A stretch of 64,000 nt of DNA from Cupriavidus necator N-1 (GCF_000219215.1 NC_015727.1:248001-312000), one strand, 5' to 3'. Shown: positions 44,353 to 54,527, counted from the first letter of the stretch. Notes: generated by a model from the letters alone, not told the origin. Translations and numbers: made by a program.

Positions 44353-47300
44353 ATGCATTCAGTTTTTCGTTTCGATGCTGACCGTCTCGTCAGCTTCCAG
44401 GTCTTGTGGAAGGACGGCGAACGCGTCCTGGGTCGGGGCTGGCGCCTCGCTGCCGATGGCCAGCGCGAGGCGGTGCTGGCCTTGTGGCTCGCGACCGAGC
44501 ATCCGATGCCTGCCAATCTCGGGCGCCTGGCACACGAATTCAGCCTGAAGGAGGCGCTGGACCCCGCTTGGGCCGCCCGGCCCCTGGAACTGGTGCGCGA
44601 ACATGGCCGGACGGTCCTGCTGCTGGAGGATCCCGGCGGTGAGCCGCTCGATCGCCTGATGGGCACCCCCATGGAGGCTGGCCGCTTCCTGCGCCTGGCG
44701 ATTGCCATGAGTGGGGCCCTTGGCCAGTTCCACCAGCGCGGCTTCATTCACAAGGACCTCAAGCCAGCACACATCCTGGTGAACCAGGCCGATGGGGCGG
44801 TGCGACTCACCGGCTTCGGGCTGGCTTCGCGGCTGCTGCGCGAGACACAGGCGCCGACGCAACCAGACGAGATCGCCGGCACGCTGGCCTATATGGCGCC
44901 TGAGCAGACCGGCCGCATGAACCGGTCGGTCGATGCGCGCAGCGATCTCTATGCGTTGGGCGTGACGCTCTACCAGATGCTGACGGGAACGCTGCCGTTC
45001 TCCGCTGGCAACCCAATGGACTGGGTCCACTGCCACCTCGCCCGGCAGCCGATGGCGCCGGCCGAGCGGGTACCGGCGAGCCCGGTCCAGCTCTCTGCCG
45101 TGGTGATGAAGCTGCTCGCCAAGACGGCGGAGGAGCGCTACCAGACGGCCGGCGGGCTGGAGGCGGATCTGCGGCGCTGCCTGGCCGCATGGGAAAGCCG
45201 GGGGCGCATCGACACGTTCGCGCCTGGCGAGCATGACCTGCCGGACCGGCTGATGATCCCGGAGCGGCTCTACGGTCGGGATCGCGAGATTGGGGTGCTG
45301 CTCGGCGCCTTCGACCGCGTGGTGTCCGGGGGCGCGCCGGAGCTGGTGCTGGTGTCCGGCTACTCGGGTATCGGCAAGACCTCGGTCGTGCACGAGTTGC
45401 ACCGTGCGCTGGTGCCGCATCGCGGCCTGTTCGCTTCAGGCAAGTTCGATCAGTATAAGCGGGACATCCCTTATGCAACGCTGGCGCAGGCGCTGCAGGG
45501 ACTGGTACGCCCGCTGCTGGGCAAGAGCGAGGCGGAACTGGCACCGTGGCGCGCCGCGCTGGCCGAGGCGCTGGGCCCGAACATCGGGCTCATGGTGCCG
45601 CTCATCCCGGAACTGGCGCTCATCCTTGGCCCGCAGCCGCCAATGTCGGAAGTTCCGCCGCGCGACGAACAGCACCGCTTCCAGCTCGTGTTCCGCCGCC
45701 TCATCGGCGTCTTTGCGCAGGCTGCGCATCCGCTGGCGCTCTTCCTTGACGACCTGCAGTGGCTGGACGCGGCAACACTGGACCTGCTCGAGCATCTCGC
45801 GACCCAGCCGGAGGTACGGCATCTGCTGCTGATCGGCGCCTATCGCGATAACGAAGTCACGCCCGGGCACCCGCTGCTGGCGCGACTGACGGCCATCCGC
45901 CAGGGCGGGGCAAGCGTGGGGGAGATCATGCTGACGAGCCTAGGGCGCGACGATGTCGGCCGGCTTCTCGGCGATGCCCTGCATTGCACGCCGGAGCGCG
46001 GCGAGGCGCTCGCCAGACTGGTGCACGAGAAGACCGCGGGCAATCCATTCTTTGCGATCCAGTTCCTCACCGCCCTGGCGGAAGAGGGGCTGTTTGCATT
46101 CAATCATCGCGAGGCGCGCTGGTCGTGGGACCTTGGACAGATCCGCGCCAAGGGTTTCACCGACAACGTGGTGGACCTGATGCTCGGCAAGCTCGGCCGC
46201 CTGCCCGCAGCGACCCAGGAAGCGCTGAAGCAGCTCGCCTGTCTTGGCAACGAAGCCGCGGTAGGCATCATGACCATGGTCCTGGGCGGCAGTGAAGGGA
46301 CGCTGGATGCGGCGCTGTGGGAGGCGGTCCAGGGCGGCCTGGTGTTGCGGCGCGAGGAGACTTATCGCTTTCCGCACGACCGAGTCCACGAGGCGGCCTA
46401 CGCGCTGATTGCCGAAGCCGCGCGGCCCGCGGCGCACCTTGCGATCGGGCGCAGGCTTGCCGCGCACACGTCCCAGGAAGCGCTTGCGGAGCGCGTCTTC
46501 GAGATCGTTGGCCAGCTCAATCGCGGTGCCGCACTGATTACCGCACCCGAGGAGAGGTGGCGGCTGGCCGAGCTGAACCTGCTCGCCGGCCAGCGTGCCA
46601 AGGGATCGACGGCCTACGCCAGCGCATTGGCCTATCTGGCCACGGGCGCGGCGCTGTTGCCCGCGGATGCCTGGGAATGCCGGCACGCGCTTGCCTTTGC
46701 ACTGGCGTTCGAACGGGCCGCATGCGAATTCCTTACCGGTGCCTCGGGGGCGGCGGAGCCACGCCTCGCCGACCTCGCGAGCCGTGTGGTCGGCCTCCCT
46801 GAGTTGGCCGCGGTGACCCAATTGCGACTGGAGCACTTCATGGCCCTCGGTCAGAGAGGCCGTGCGGTCGAGGTCGGTCTCGATTACCTGCGTCGGGCTG
46901 GCGTGGAATGGTCGGCGCACCCTGCGAAGGCGGAGGTAGAGCAGGAGTACGCGCGGATGTGGCGGCAGATCGGGGACCGGCCGATCGATGCGCTGATTGA
47001 CTTGCCGCGCATGGCCGACCCCGATGCAGTCGGGACCATGGACGTCCTGACCGCGCTGATGCCGCCGGCCTGGTACACCGACGAGAACTTGCGTGCGCTC
47101 GTGATTGGCCGGATGGCGAACCTGAGTCTCGAACATGGCAACAGCGATGCGTCGTGCCTTGGCTATGCCTGGCTCAGCATGGTGCTGGCGCCGCAATCGG
47201 GCGACTACGCGGCGGGATACCGCTTCGGCAAGCTGGGCCTGGACCTGGTGGACCAGCGCGGGCTGGACCGGTTCAAGGCCCGCGTCTACCAAGTCGTGGG

Positions 47301-49860
47301 CGGCCACGTCCTGCAATGGACGCATCCGATCCGCGACGCGAGCAGCCTGGTGCGGCGCGGCTTCGATCTGTCCAACAAGCAGGGCGACCGCACCTTTGCG
47401 GCCTTCACCAGCAACAACCTCATTACGCACCTGCTGGCCAGCGGCGCGCCGCTGGCCGATATGGAACGCGAAGCCGAAGCTGCGATCGCCTTCGCGCGCG
47501 AAGCGGGGTTTGGTCTTGTTGTTGACCGCATTACCCCGCAACGCCAGCTTGCCCGGACACTGCGTGGTCTGACATCGGTCTTCGGCTCGTTCAACGATAG
47601 CGGGTTCGACGAAGACCGGTTCGAGCGGCATCTGGAGCAGGATCGGGGCCTCGCACTCGTTACCTGCTGGTACTGGATCCGCAAGCTGCAGGCGCGCTTT
47701 TTTGCCGCCGACCATGCCGGCGCGATTGCGGCGGCGGAGCGCGCCCGGCCGCTGCTCTGGACCTCACCGTCATTCTTCGAGCAGGCGGAATACCACTTCT
47801 ATGCAGCGCTGGCACGGGCGGCCTGCTGCGATGCGGTCGCTGCGGCAGACCGGGTCCGGCACCTTGAGGCCCTGGCTGGACACCACCGCCAGTTGCAGGC
47901 CTGGGCCGAGCATTGTCCGGGGAATTTCGAAAACCGGGCTGCATTGATCGGTGCGGAGATCGCCCGTATGGGTGGGCGCGAGGCCGACGCCATGCGCCTG
48001 TACGAACAGGCCATCCTGTCCGCGCGCGACAACGACTTTATCCACAACCAGGCACTCGCTAACGAGCTGGCGGCACGATTCTATGCGGCGCGGGGCTTCG
48101 AGAAGATAGCGTGGGTGTATCTGCGGGATGCCCGTCACGGCTATCGCCGCTGGGGCGCCGAGGGCAAGGTGCGGCAGCTCGACGGGTTATATCCGGCACT
48201 CGGCGAAGAAGAGTCGGCACCTGCTTCGACCCGGACGATCGGCGCTTCTGTCGAACACCTGGACCTCGCCACGGTGATCGCCGTCTCGCAGGCGGTGTCG
48301 GGTGAAATCTTCCTGGACAAGCTGGTCGACACGCTGATGCGTACCGCAATCGAGCAGGCCGGCGCGCAACGAGGCCTGCTGATCCTGCACCAGGGTGCCG
48401 GGCTGCGCATTGCGGCCGAAGCGACCACCTGCGGCCATGCCATCACCGTGCAACTGCACGACCAGAGCGTGCCCGGCACCGCGCTGCCGCTATCGATCCT
48501 TCACCATGTTTTGCGCAGCCGCGAGACCGTCGTGCTGGACAATGCCGAGGCGCAGGGGCCGTTCTCCGTCGATCCTTACATTCGGCTGCATCGCGCCCGC
48601 TCGATTCTGTGCCTGCCGCTCCTCACTCAGGCCAAGCTGATCGGCGTCCTTTACCTGGAGAACAGCCTGGCTCCACGCGTCTTCGTGCCGGCCAGGGCGG
48701 CGGTGCTGAAGCTGGTGGCCTCGCAGGCGGCGACCGCGCTGGAGAACAGCCGTTTGTATCGCGATCTCGAGCAACGCGAAGCAAAGATCCAGCGTCTGGT
48801 CGAAGCCAACATTATCGGCATCTGCATCTGGCAACTCGATGGCCGGATTCTGGAGGCCAACGACGCGTTCCTGCGCATGTCGGGTTACGACCGCGAGGAT
48901 CTCCGCTCGGGCCGCCTGGGATGGGCGGACCTGATGCCTGCGTCAGCGCAGGCGCCCGGTGCACCCCTGGCTGCGTTCAGCGTGGCGGGGACTGTGCCGC
49001 CGTTCGAGAAGGACTTGGTCCGCAAGGATGGGAGGCGTGTGCCCGTGCTGCTCGGGTCTGCGAACTTCGAGGATGGGGTGGACCAGGGGGTGTCTTTCGT
49101 GCTCGACCTGACCGAGCGCAAGCGCGCCGAGCAGGCGCTGCACCAGGCGCGGGCCGAACTCGCCCACGTCGCGCGCGTGACCACGCTGAACGCGCTGACT
49201 GCCTCGATCGCCCACGAGGTGAGTCAGCCGCTGGCGGCCATTGTCGCGAACGCCAGTGCAGCATTGCGCTGGCTCGGCCGCCAGCCCCCCGATCTTGCTG
49301 AGGTGCGGGAGGCGGTGGAGGGCATTGTCCAGAACGGGCATAGGGCCAGCGCGGTGATCGAGGGAATGCGGGGGCTGCTGAGGAAGACGGCCGCGGTAAC
49401 GGTTCGACTTGACCTCAACGAGCTGGTCAAAGAGACGATCACGCTGATCAGCGGCGAGGTGTCGCGACATCAGATCCTGCTGCGGACCGAGCTCGCGCCC
49501 GGGCTACCGCTGGTGGCGGGTGATCGGGTACAGTTGCAGCAGGTGCTGCTGAACCTGGTGATGAATGGCATCGAGGCGATGACAGAAGTGGCCGACCGGC
49601 CGCGGGAACTCGTGATCCGGTCACTGTGCGCGAAACCCCAGACAGTGCGGGTCGCCGTGGAGGACGCTGGCATCGGGCTGGCTCCGCAGGTGATGGAGCG
49701 GGTGTTCGATGCCTTCTACACCACCAAGGCGCAGGGTCTGGGCATGGGCCTGGCGATTTGTCAGTCGCTGGTCGAGTCGCATGGCGGGCGGCTGTGGGCG
49801 AGCGCAAATTCGCCTTGCGGGTCGGTGTTCCAGTTCGCTTTGCCGGCTAGGCAGGAGTAG
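44353..49860 (+). CDS. trifunctional protein-kinase-like / AAA ATPase / GAF-PAS sensor histidine kinase
   Basis: 1835 residues from the ATG at 44353 (a start 26 codons upstream would run into IS3 debris). Order: protein-kinase-like domain about 1-285 with HKDLKPAHIL (H133, D135) and GTLAYMAPEQTGR, but the DFG triplet reads GFG (G154); AAA/NACHT-like ATPase about 310-600 with Walker A GYSGIGKTS (K342) and Walker B LFLDDLQW (D466/D467); a long helical, TPR-like middle about 600-1290; GAF about 1302-1470; PAS about 1477-1590; histidine kinase with ASIAHEVSQPLAA (H1621), N-box NLVMNGIEAM, DAGIGL (D1771) and GLGMGLAICQ. No membrane spans, so cytoplasmic. No response regulator is adjacent. The family is known as trifunctional serine/threonine kinase/ATP-binding/sensor histidine kinase; its signal is unknown. 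Confidence 0.9.
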   Translation: MHSVFRFDADRLVSFQVLWKDGERVLGRGWRLAADGQREAVLALWLATEHPMPANLGRLAHEFSLKEALDPAWAARPLELVREHGRTVLLLEDPGGEPLDRLMGTPMEAGRFLRLAIAMSGALGQFHQRGFIHKDLKPAHILVNQADGAVRLTGFGLASRLLRETQAPTQPDEIAGTLAYMAPEQTGRMNRSVDARSDLYALGVTLYQMLTGTLPFSAGNPMDWVHCHLARQPMAPAERVPASPVQLSAVVMKLLAKTAEERYQTAGGLEADLRRCLAAWESRGRIDTFAPGEHDLPDRLMIPERLYGRDREIGVLLGAFDRVVSGGAPELVLVSGYSGIGKTSVVHELHRALVPHRGLFASGKFDQYKRDIPYATLAQALQGLVRPLLGKSEAELAPWRAALAEALGPNIGLMVPLIPELALILGPQPPMSEVPPRDEQHRFQLVFRRLIGVFAQAAHPLALFLDDLQWLDAATLDLLEHLATQPEVRHLLLIGAYRDNEVTPGHPLLARLTAIRQGGASVGEIMLTSLGRDDVGRLLGDALHCTPERGEALARLVHEKTAGNPFFAIQFLTALAEEGLFAFNHREARWSWDLGQIRAKGFTDNVVDLMLGKLGRLPAATQEALKQLACLGNEAAVGIMTMVLGGSEGTLDAALWEAVQGGLVLRREETYRFPHDRVHEAAYALIAEAARPAAHLAIGRRLAAHTSQEALAERVFEIVGQLNRGAALITAPEERWRLAELNLLAGQRAKGSTAYASALAYLATGAALLPADAWECRHALAFALAFERAACEFLTGASGAAEPRLADLASRVVGLPELAAVTQLRLEHFMALGQRGRAVEVGLDYLRRAGVEWSAHPAKAEVEQEYARMWRQIGDRPIDALIDLPRMADPDAVGTMDVLTALMPPAWYTDENLRALVIGRMANLSLEHGNSDASCLGYAWLSMVLAPQSGDYAAGYRFGKLGLDLVDQRGLDRFKARVYQVVGGHVLQWTHPIRDASSLVRRGFDLSNKQGDRTFAAFTSNNLITHLLASGAPLADMEREAEAAIAFAREAGFGLVVDRITPQRQLARTLRGLTSVFGSFNDSGFDEDRFERHLEQDRGLALVTCWYWIRKLQARFFAADHAGAIAAAERARPLLWTSPSFFEQAEYHFYAALARAACCDAVAAADRVRHLEALAGHHRQLQAWAEHCPGNFENRAALIGAEIARMGGREADAMRLYEQAILSARDNDFIHNQALANELAARFYAARGFEKIAWVYLRDARHGYRRWGAEGKVRQLDGLYPALGEEESAPASTRTIGASVEHLDLATVIAVSQAVSGEIFLDKLVDTLMRTAIEQAGAQRGLLILHQGAGLRIAAEATTCGHAITVQLHDQSVPGTALPLSILHHVLRSRETVVLDNAEAQGPFSVDPYIRLHRARSILCLPLLTQAKLIGVLYLENSLAPRVFVPARAAVLKLVASQAATALENSRLYRDLEQREAKIQRLVEANIIGICIWQLDGRILEANDAFLRMSGYDREDLRSGRLGWADLMPASAQAPGAPLAAFSVAGTVPPFEKDLVRKDGRRVPVLLGSANFEDGVDQGVSFVLDLTERKRAEQALHQARAELAHVARVTTLNALTASIAHEVSQPLAAIVANASAALRWLGRQPPDLAEVREAVEGIVQNGHRASAVIEGMRGLLRKTAAVTVRLDLNELVKETITLISGEVSRHQILLRTELAPGLPLVAGDRVQLQQVLLNLVMNGIEAMTEVADRPRELVIRSLCAKPQTVRVAVEDAGIGLAPQVMERVFDAFYTTKAQGLGMGLAICQSLVESHGGRLWASANSPCGSVFQFALPARQE

Positions 49861-50003
49861 ACCGACACAGTCTGCCATGCGAGAGGAGGCCAAGCCTTCA
49901 GACTACCGGAGCTCCCCATGCGTGCTTGGTGCGCGCTGGCGCGCGACCACGGCCCGGAAAAGGGGCGCCAATCCGGTTGGCTGCCGTAGAACGAAGTAAT
50001 TCT

Positions 50004-51691
50004 GGGTCTTCCGCACTTTTTGTGACGGCCGCGTCGAGGGCTTGATCTCGGGCCGATCTGGCCCCACGTTGATCGTTACCATGAGCCAAGTTCTCGGTGG
50101 GATCGATCGTACTCTCGCCCGTGTGGGTAAGCGCGTCGTCTCCAGCGACGCGCGAGGGGGGACCATCACCGTCGAAGCCCGCAGTACGGTTCGTGCGGCA
50201 CATTGTCCTGCCTGCCGTCGTTAGAGTAGCCGACTCCACGGCAGCTATGTGCGTAGTCTGGAAGAACGACCTATGCTCGAGCAGCGGGTCGTACTCGCCG
50301 TTGAGGTGCGTCGCTTCAAGTGTACGAACGCCGGCTGCCCGCGTTGTACGTTTGCCGAGAACATCCACGCACTGGCCGGTCGGCATCAACGTCGAACGCG
50401 ATCGCAGGCTCGGGCGTTGCACGCGCTGGGCCACGCCCTCGGTGGTGAGGCGGCAGCCCGGCTTGCTAACGCCTTGGGCATGCGCACCAGTGCCGACACC
50501 GTGCTGCGGGAGTTGCGAAGAGCTCCTGGGCGCAAGCGCAAACCACGACCGCGGGTCGTCGGCATCGATGACTGGGCGATTGCCCGCGGTCATCAATACG
50601 GAACGATCATCGTCAATTTGGAGCGACGTGAGCCGATCGAAGTGTTTGCCGGCAGGGGAACAACTGCGGTGACCGCGTGGGTGCGTGCGCGCTCATCGAT
50701 CGAGATCGTCGCCAGGGACGGGGCCGGGGCCTACTCCGAGGCGGTCGACATCGCGCTGCCGGCAGCCAGGCAAGCCTCCGATCGCTGGCATCTGCTGTGC
50801 AACCTGCGCGACAACGTCGAGAGACTGCTGTGCCGACTCGGACCGCAACTGCGCCAAGCCGCGCAGCAAGTCGAGGTCCGTGGCGTGACCCTGGGCCGGC
50901 AGCGGGAGCTGAGCCGCAACTCACTGTGGTCATGGCAGCGTCTGAGCGATCAGCGACGCGCCTCGCGGCTGGAGCTGTACGAGCGGGTGATGGCGCTACA
51001 CGCCCAGGGCGGCACGATGAAAGGAATCGGGCAAGAGCTCTCAATCGACCATCGAACCGTGCGCAACTTCATCACTGCGGGGGCCTTCCCCGAGCGTGCA
51101 CCCAGGGCGCGAGGTCCGACGCCTTTGGATGCCCATCTCAGGCCAGGCGCGTGTTCGGATGGCTCGTCGGATGGAGGAAGCTCGCCATCGAGGAACCTAA
51201 GAGCTCCGACCACGAGCGCTTCGTGCAGGCGCTTTGCAAGAACGAACCCGTGGTGGGCGAAGTTCGCAGCCTCGCGCGGGAGTTTCTCGGACTCATGCAC
51301 CGGCGAAGTCCGCGGCAGTTCGATCGATGGCTAAAGCGTCTGTCACGCTGCGACGCTGTGGAAATGCGCAGATTCGCGCAAAGCTGCGCGCCGACTTACC
51401 GGCTGTGCGGGCGGCCTTCAAACTGCCATGGAGCAATGGCCAGACCGAGGGTCACGTCAACCGGCTCAAGTTCCTCAAGCGTCAGATGTATGGCCGCGCG
51501 AGCATCGAGCTTCTGCGGTTGCGGGTTCCGATCGCCATCGCAGGCGGTTGAGACCGTGCGGCCGGCACAAGGCTACCAGACTCGCCCACATGGTCATCAA
51601 AAATGGTGGTGGGCGCCGGAGATGACCCCGTTCCACGCTAAAACATCCTCCAACGCAAGGTCGCCGTCGTCACACAAAGTGCCGAAGACCC
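50004..51691 (+). mobile_element. ISL3-family insertion sequence (decayed)
   Basis: Imperfect terminal inverted repeats: left GGGTCTTCCGCACTTTTTG, right (reverse complement) GGGTCTTCGGCACTTTGTG, extending to about 25 bp. Length 1688 bp, normal for ISL3. The only transposase frame inside is interrupted. The 8-bp flanks do not match, so either no target duplication is preserved or the flanks have been rearranged. Confidence 0.75.
50081..51551 (+). pseudogene. ISL3 transposase with in-frame amber and two frameshifts
   Basis: From the ATG at 50081 the frame runs through a zinc-finger-like HCPACRR, meets TAG at 50222, then continues in the same frame (EERPMLEQRVVLAVEVRRFK, CTNAGCPRCTFAEN, VVGIDDWAIARGHQYGTIIV with the first Asp, WHLLCNLRDNVERLL, a helix-turn-helix IGQELSIDHRTVRNFI). 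A frameshift near 51150 moves to GWLVGWRKLAIEEPK ... LMHRRSPRQFDRWL, and another near 51380 to AFKLPWSNGQTEGHVNRLKF, the Glu region. It ends at 51551. Inactive. Confidence 0.8.
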
Positions 51692-51759
51692 ATCCTTATT
51701 ACGCTTCACGGTTCTGTCACGAAATTTGGCTCTGCGCAGGCTGAGTCCGCCTATTTGGA

Positions 51760-52440
51760 CTACGTTGCCGTCCTGGTGGGCAGCTTGCCGCCGCCATTAG
51801 CGTTCTGCGGATCGGCCGGTTGCTGAATGCTAGAGGCACTCCGCTCAAGCGAAGAAGCGCTTGCTGTCGCGGCCGCGCGCAGTGAGGCGAGAATCTCGTC
51901 GCGGCAAACCTTCAGGATTTCGTCGGCCAGCGGCGAGTCGTCCGGACACGCCCGGGACATGACAATGGCGCCCACCGCATGCGCCAGTATGTCCAGGGAC
52001 TGGGCACGCAACCGCCCCGGATCGGCACCGTCCGACGCGGTGCCATCGGGTTTCAGTGCAGCCAGCAGGCTCTCAATGCCCGCCGCAAACGTGGCCCGAA
52101 CTGCCTCCGGCTGACGCGCGGCATCCCCGCCCAGTGCGGCCATCGTGCAGCCGGTCCCACGCTTGTCGCGGTGCTCGCGGGAAAGGTAGTACCGCACAAA
52201 CTCCGGCGCGTTGACGCCCGCGCTCAGCGCGACGGTCTGCGCGATGCCGCAGGTCGCCGATTCCGCCATAAGGTCGGCCTTGGAGCGGAACTGCTTGTAA
52301 AAGCCGCCGTGCGTGAAGCCGGCGGCGGCCATCAAATCGGCAACGCCAACCCCATCGTAGCCGCGCTCCCGAAACAGCTGGGACGCCGTCTCGACCACGT
52401 GCTGCCGGTTGGCCTGTGCCTGTGCCTTGGTGATCTTCAT
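51760..52440 (-). CDS. TetR/AcrR family regulator
   Basis: 226 residues. N-terminal NRQHVVETASQLFRERGYDGVGVADLMAAAGFTHGGFYKQFRSK is a TetR helix-turn-helix of the group (NemR/AcrR-like) with the GFTHGGFY recognition helix. Cys residues in the ligand domain (ATCGIAQ, GTGCTMAALGG, MSRACPDD, LKVCRDE) could sense electrophiles, as in NemR; that is inference. Divergent from the old yellow enzyme gene, with an inverted repeat between the two starts. Confidence 0.9.
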   Translation of the reverse strand: MKITKAQAQANRQHVVETASQLFRERGYDGVGVADLMAAAGFTHGGFYKQFRSKADLMAESATCGIAQTVALSAGVNAPEFVRYYLSREHRDKRGTGCTMAALGGDAARQPEAVRATFAAGIESLLAALKPDGTASDGADPGRLRAQSLDILAHAVGAIVMSRACPDDSPLADEILKVCRDEILASLRAAATASASSLERSASSIQQPADPQNANGGGKLPTRTAT

Positions 52441-52490
52441 TTCCTGACCACTGTCGATTCATGTCTGCGAAGGCTTCATCATACATTGAT

Positions 52491-52514
52491 GTCAATCGTA
52501 ATCAAAAGATTGAC
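52491..52514. promoter_or_regulatory. inverted-repeat operator between tetR and OYE genes
   Basis: GTCAATC-N10-GATTGAC, 50 bp from the TetR start and 57 bp from the OYE start: a probable shared operator. Confidence 0.6.
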
Positions 52515-52571
52515 ACTTTAGATTATGATCGTCATCATTGGTACCGTTCCCACCCTGGAAGCTAAGGCAAT

Positions 52572-53654
52572 ATGAACGACAAGACTCTTTTTGAACCTTA
52601 CGCCCTTGGCCGCCTGGCGCTCGCGAACCGCATTGTCATGGCACCGCTGACCCGCAACCGGGCAGGCGCGGGGCTGGTGCCTAGCGAACTGGCCGCGACC
52701 TACTACGCCCAGCGCGCCTCGGCCGGCCTGATCATCACGGAGGCCACTCAAGTGTCAGCCCAGGCTCAGGGCTATCAGGACACCCCGGGCCTGTACACAC
52801 CCGAACAAGTGGTCGGCTGGCGCAAGGTCACCGAGGCTGTACATGCAAAGGGCGGACGCATCTTCGCCCAACTCTGGCACGTCGGCCGTGTTTCGCACGT
52901 CGATGTCCAGCCTGACGGCGCTGCGCCGGTCGCGCCTTCGGCCATCCGCGCCGCGACGAAGACCTTTGTCAACAACGGATTTGTCGACGTGTCGCAGCCG
53001 CGCGCCCTCGAGCTCAACGAATTGCCGGGCATCGTTAACGACTTTCGTCGAGCCGCGGCCAATGCCTTGGCCGCCGGCTTCGACGGCGTGGAAATCCACG
53101 GTGCTAACGGCTACCTGCTGGAGCAGTTCATCAAAGACGGGGCCAATCAGCGCACTGACCCCTACGGCGGCTCGATAGAGAATCGTGCGCGCCTGCTATT
53201 GGAAGTCGTCACGGCGGTGGTGGAAGAAATCGGCGCCGATCGCACCGGTGTGCGCATCTCGCCCGTGTCACCGGCAAATGGGATTTCGAGCAGCGATCCT
53301 CAGCCACAGTACGACTACATCGCCGATCAGCTCAGCGCGCTGGGCATCGTCTACCTGCACGTGGTCGAGGGCGCGACCGGCGGCCCACGCGCTGTCGCGC
53401 CGTTCGACTACGACGCACTGCGCCGTCGCTTCAGGCAAACCTACCTGGCCAACAACGGCTACGACCTGGAACTCGCCACCGCCAGGCTCAACGAGGGCAA
53501 GGCAGACCTGTTCGCCTTCGGCCGTGCCTTCATAAGCAACCCCGACCTGGTCGAACGCCTGAAGACCGGCGCTCCGCTGGCCCAGCCCGATCTCGCCACG
53601 CTCTACGGTGGCGGTGCTGCTGGCTACAGCGACTATCCGACCATCACCGCTTGA
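52572..53654 (+). CDS. old yellow enzyme family alkene reductase (NemA-like)
   Basis: 360 residues, FMN-dependent TIM barrel. LTRNRAGAGLVPSELAATYY (Thr that tunes FMN), GRIFAQLWHVGRVSH, the substrate pair H176/N179 in VEIHGANGYLLEQFIKDGANQRTDPYGGS, and C-terminal FAFGRAFISNPDLVERL are in order. It reduces activated C=C bonds in enones, maleimides and nitro compounds using NAD(P)H. First gene of a plus-strand run with SDR, hydrolase and quinone oxidoreductase; likely derepressed when TetR reacts with an electrophile. Confidence 0.93.
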   Translation: MNDKTLFEPYALGRLALANRIVMAPLTRNRAGAGLVPSELAATYYAQRASAGLIITEATQVSAQAQGYQDTPGLYTPEQVVGWRKVTEAVHAKGGRIFAQLWHVGRVSHVDVQPDGAAPVAPSAIRAATKTFVNNGFVDVSQPRALELNELPGIVNDFRRAAANALAAGFDGVEIHGANGYLLEQFIKDGANQRTDPYGGSIENRARLLLEVVTAVVEEIGADRTGVRISPVSPANGISSSDPQPQYDYIADQLSALGIVYLHVVEGATGGPRAVAPFDYDALRRRFRQTYLANNGYDLELATARLNEGKADLFAFGRAFISNPDLVERLKTGAPLAQPDLATLYGGGAAGYSDYPTITA

Positions 53655-53707
53655 GGCGCGTGCCGGTCGTGTCCACGTCCGAACCGTTATTGCAAAGGAA
53701 TCAACTC

Positions 53708-54496
53708 ATGACCACGCTTCCGACTGTTCTCATCACCGGCGCCTCTTCCGGCATCGGGGCAACCTACGCCGCGCGATTCGCCGGTCGCGGCCATAACCTT
53801 GTGCTGGTTGCTCGCGACAAGACGCGCCTCGATACGCTGGCCGCGCGCCTGCGTGCAGAAAACGGTGTGAGCGTCGACGTTCTGCAGGCCGACCTGACCC
53901 AGCCCGCGGATCTGGCCGTGGTCGAGACTCGTCTGAGGGACGACTCTCGCATTGGCATCCTGATCAACAACGCCGGGATGGCTCAGTCGGGCGATTTCCT
54001 GCAGCAGAGCGCCGAGGGCATCGACCGCCTGGTCACGCTCAACACCACGGCGCTCACGCGGCTCGCGGCCGCGGTGGCTCCGCGCTTTGTGCAGTCAGGT
54101 AACGGCGCGATCGTCAACATTGGCTCGGTGGTGGGCTTCGCGCCCGAGTTCGGCATGTCTATCTACGGCGCCACCAAGGCCTTTGTCCTGTTCCTGTCGC
54201 AAGGACTGAATCTCGAGTTGTCGCCAAGCGGCGTCTATGTGCAGGCGGTGCTTCCGGCGTCGACCCGCACTGAAATCTGGGGACGCGCCGGCATCGACGT
54301 CAACATGCTTCCCGAGGTGATGGAAGTGGACGAACTGGTCGATGCAGCGTTGGTTGGCTTCGATCGCCGCGAACTGGTCACCATCCCGCCGCTGCATGTG
54401 GCCGGGCGCTGGGATGCACTGGATGGCGCGCGCCAGGGGCTGATGTCGGATATTCGGCAAGCCCGCGCGGCCGATCGCTATCGGTCGGAAGCCTGA
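53708..54496 (+). CDS. SDR-family NAD(P)-dependent oxidoreductase
   Basis: 262 residues from the ATG at 53708 (AAGGAATCAACTC upstream). TGASSGIG cofactor motif, NNAGMAQ, GSVVGFAPEFGMSIYGATK with catalytic Ser, Tyr and Lys. LVARDKTRLDTLAARLR after beta-2 with a basic residue favours NADP(H). It lies 53 bp after the OYE gene and 31 bp before the alpha/beta hydrolase; operon likely. Confidence 0.9.
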   Translation: MTTLPTVLITGASSGIGATYAARFAGRGHNLVLVARDKTRLDTLAARLRAENGVSVDVLQADLTQPADLAVVETRLRDDSRIGILINNAGMAQSGDFLQQSAEGIDRLVTLNTTALTRLAAAVAPRFVQSGNGAIVNIGSVVGFAPEFGMSIYGATKAFVLFLSQGLNLELSPSGVYVQAVLPASTRTEIWGRAGIDVNMLPEVMEVDELVDAALVGFDRRELVTIPPLHVAGRWDALDGARQGLMSDIRQARAADRYRSEA

Positions 54497-54527
54497 CCAC
54501 TGCGGATTCTGTCTTACACGGGGAGGC

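Noticed and set aside
45940..47715. 591-codon minus-strand frame inside the giant kinase gene
   Set aside because: No recognisable domain, opposite a gene with clear motifs on both sides.
49996..51699. Target-site duplication for the ISL3 element
   Set aside because: The 8 bases left (GTAATTCT) and right (ATCCTTAT) of the ends do not match.
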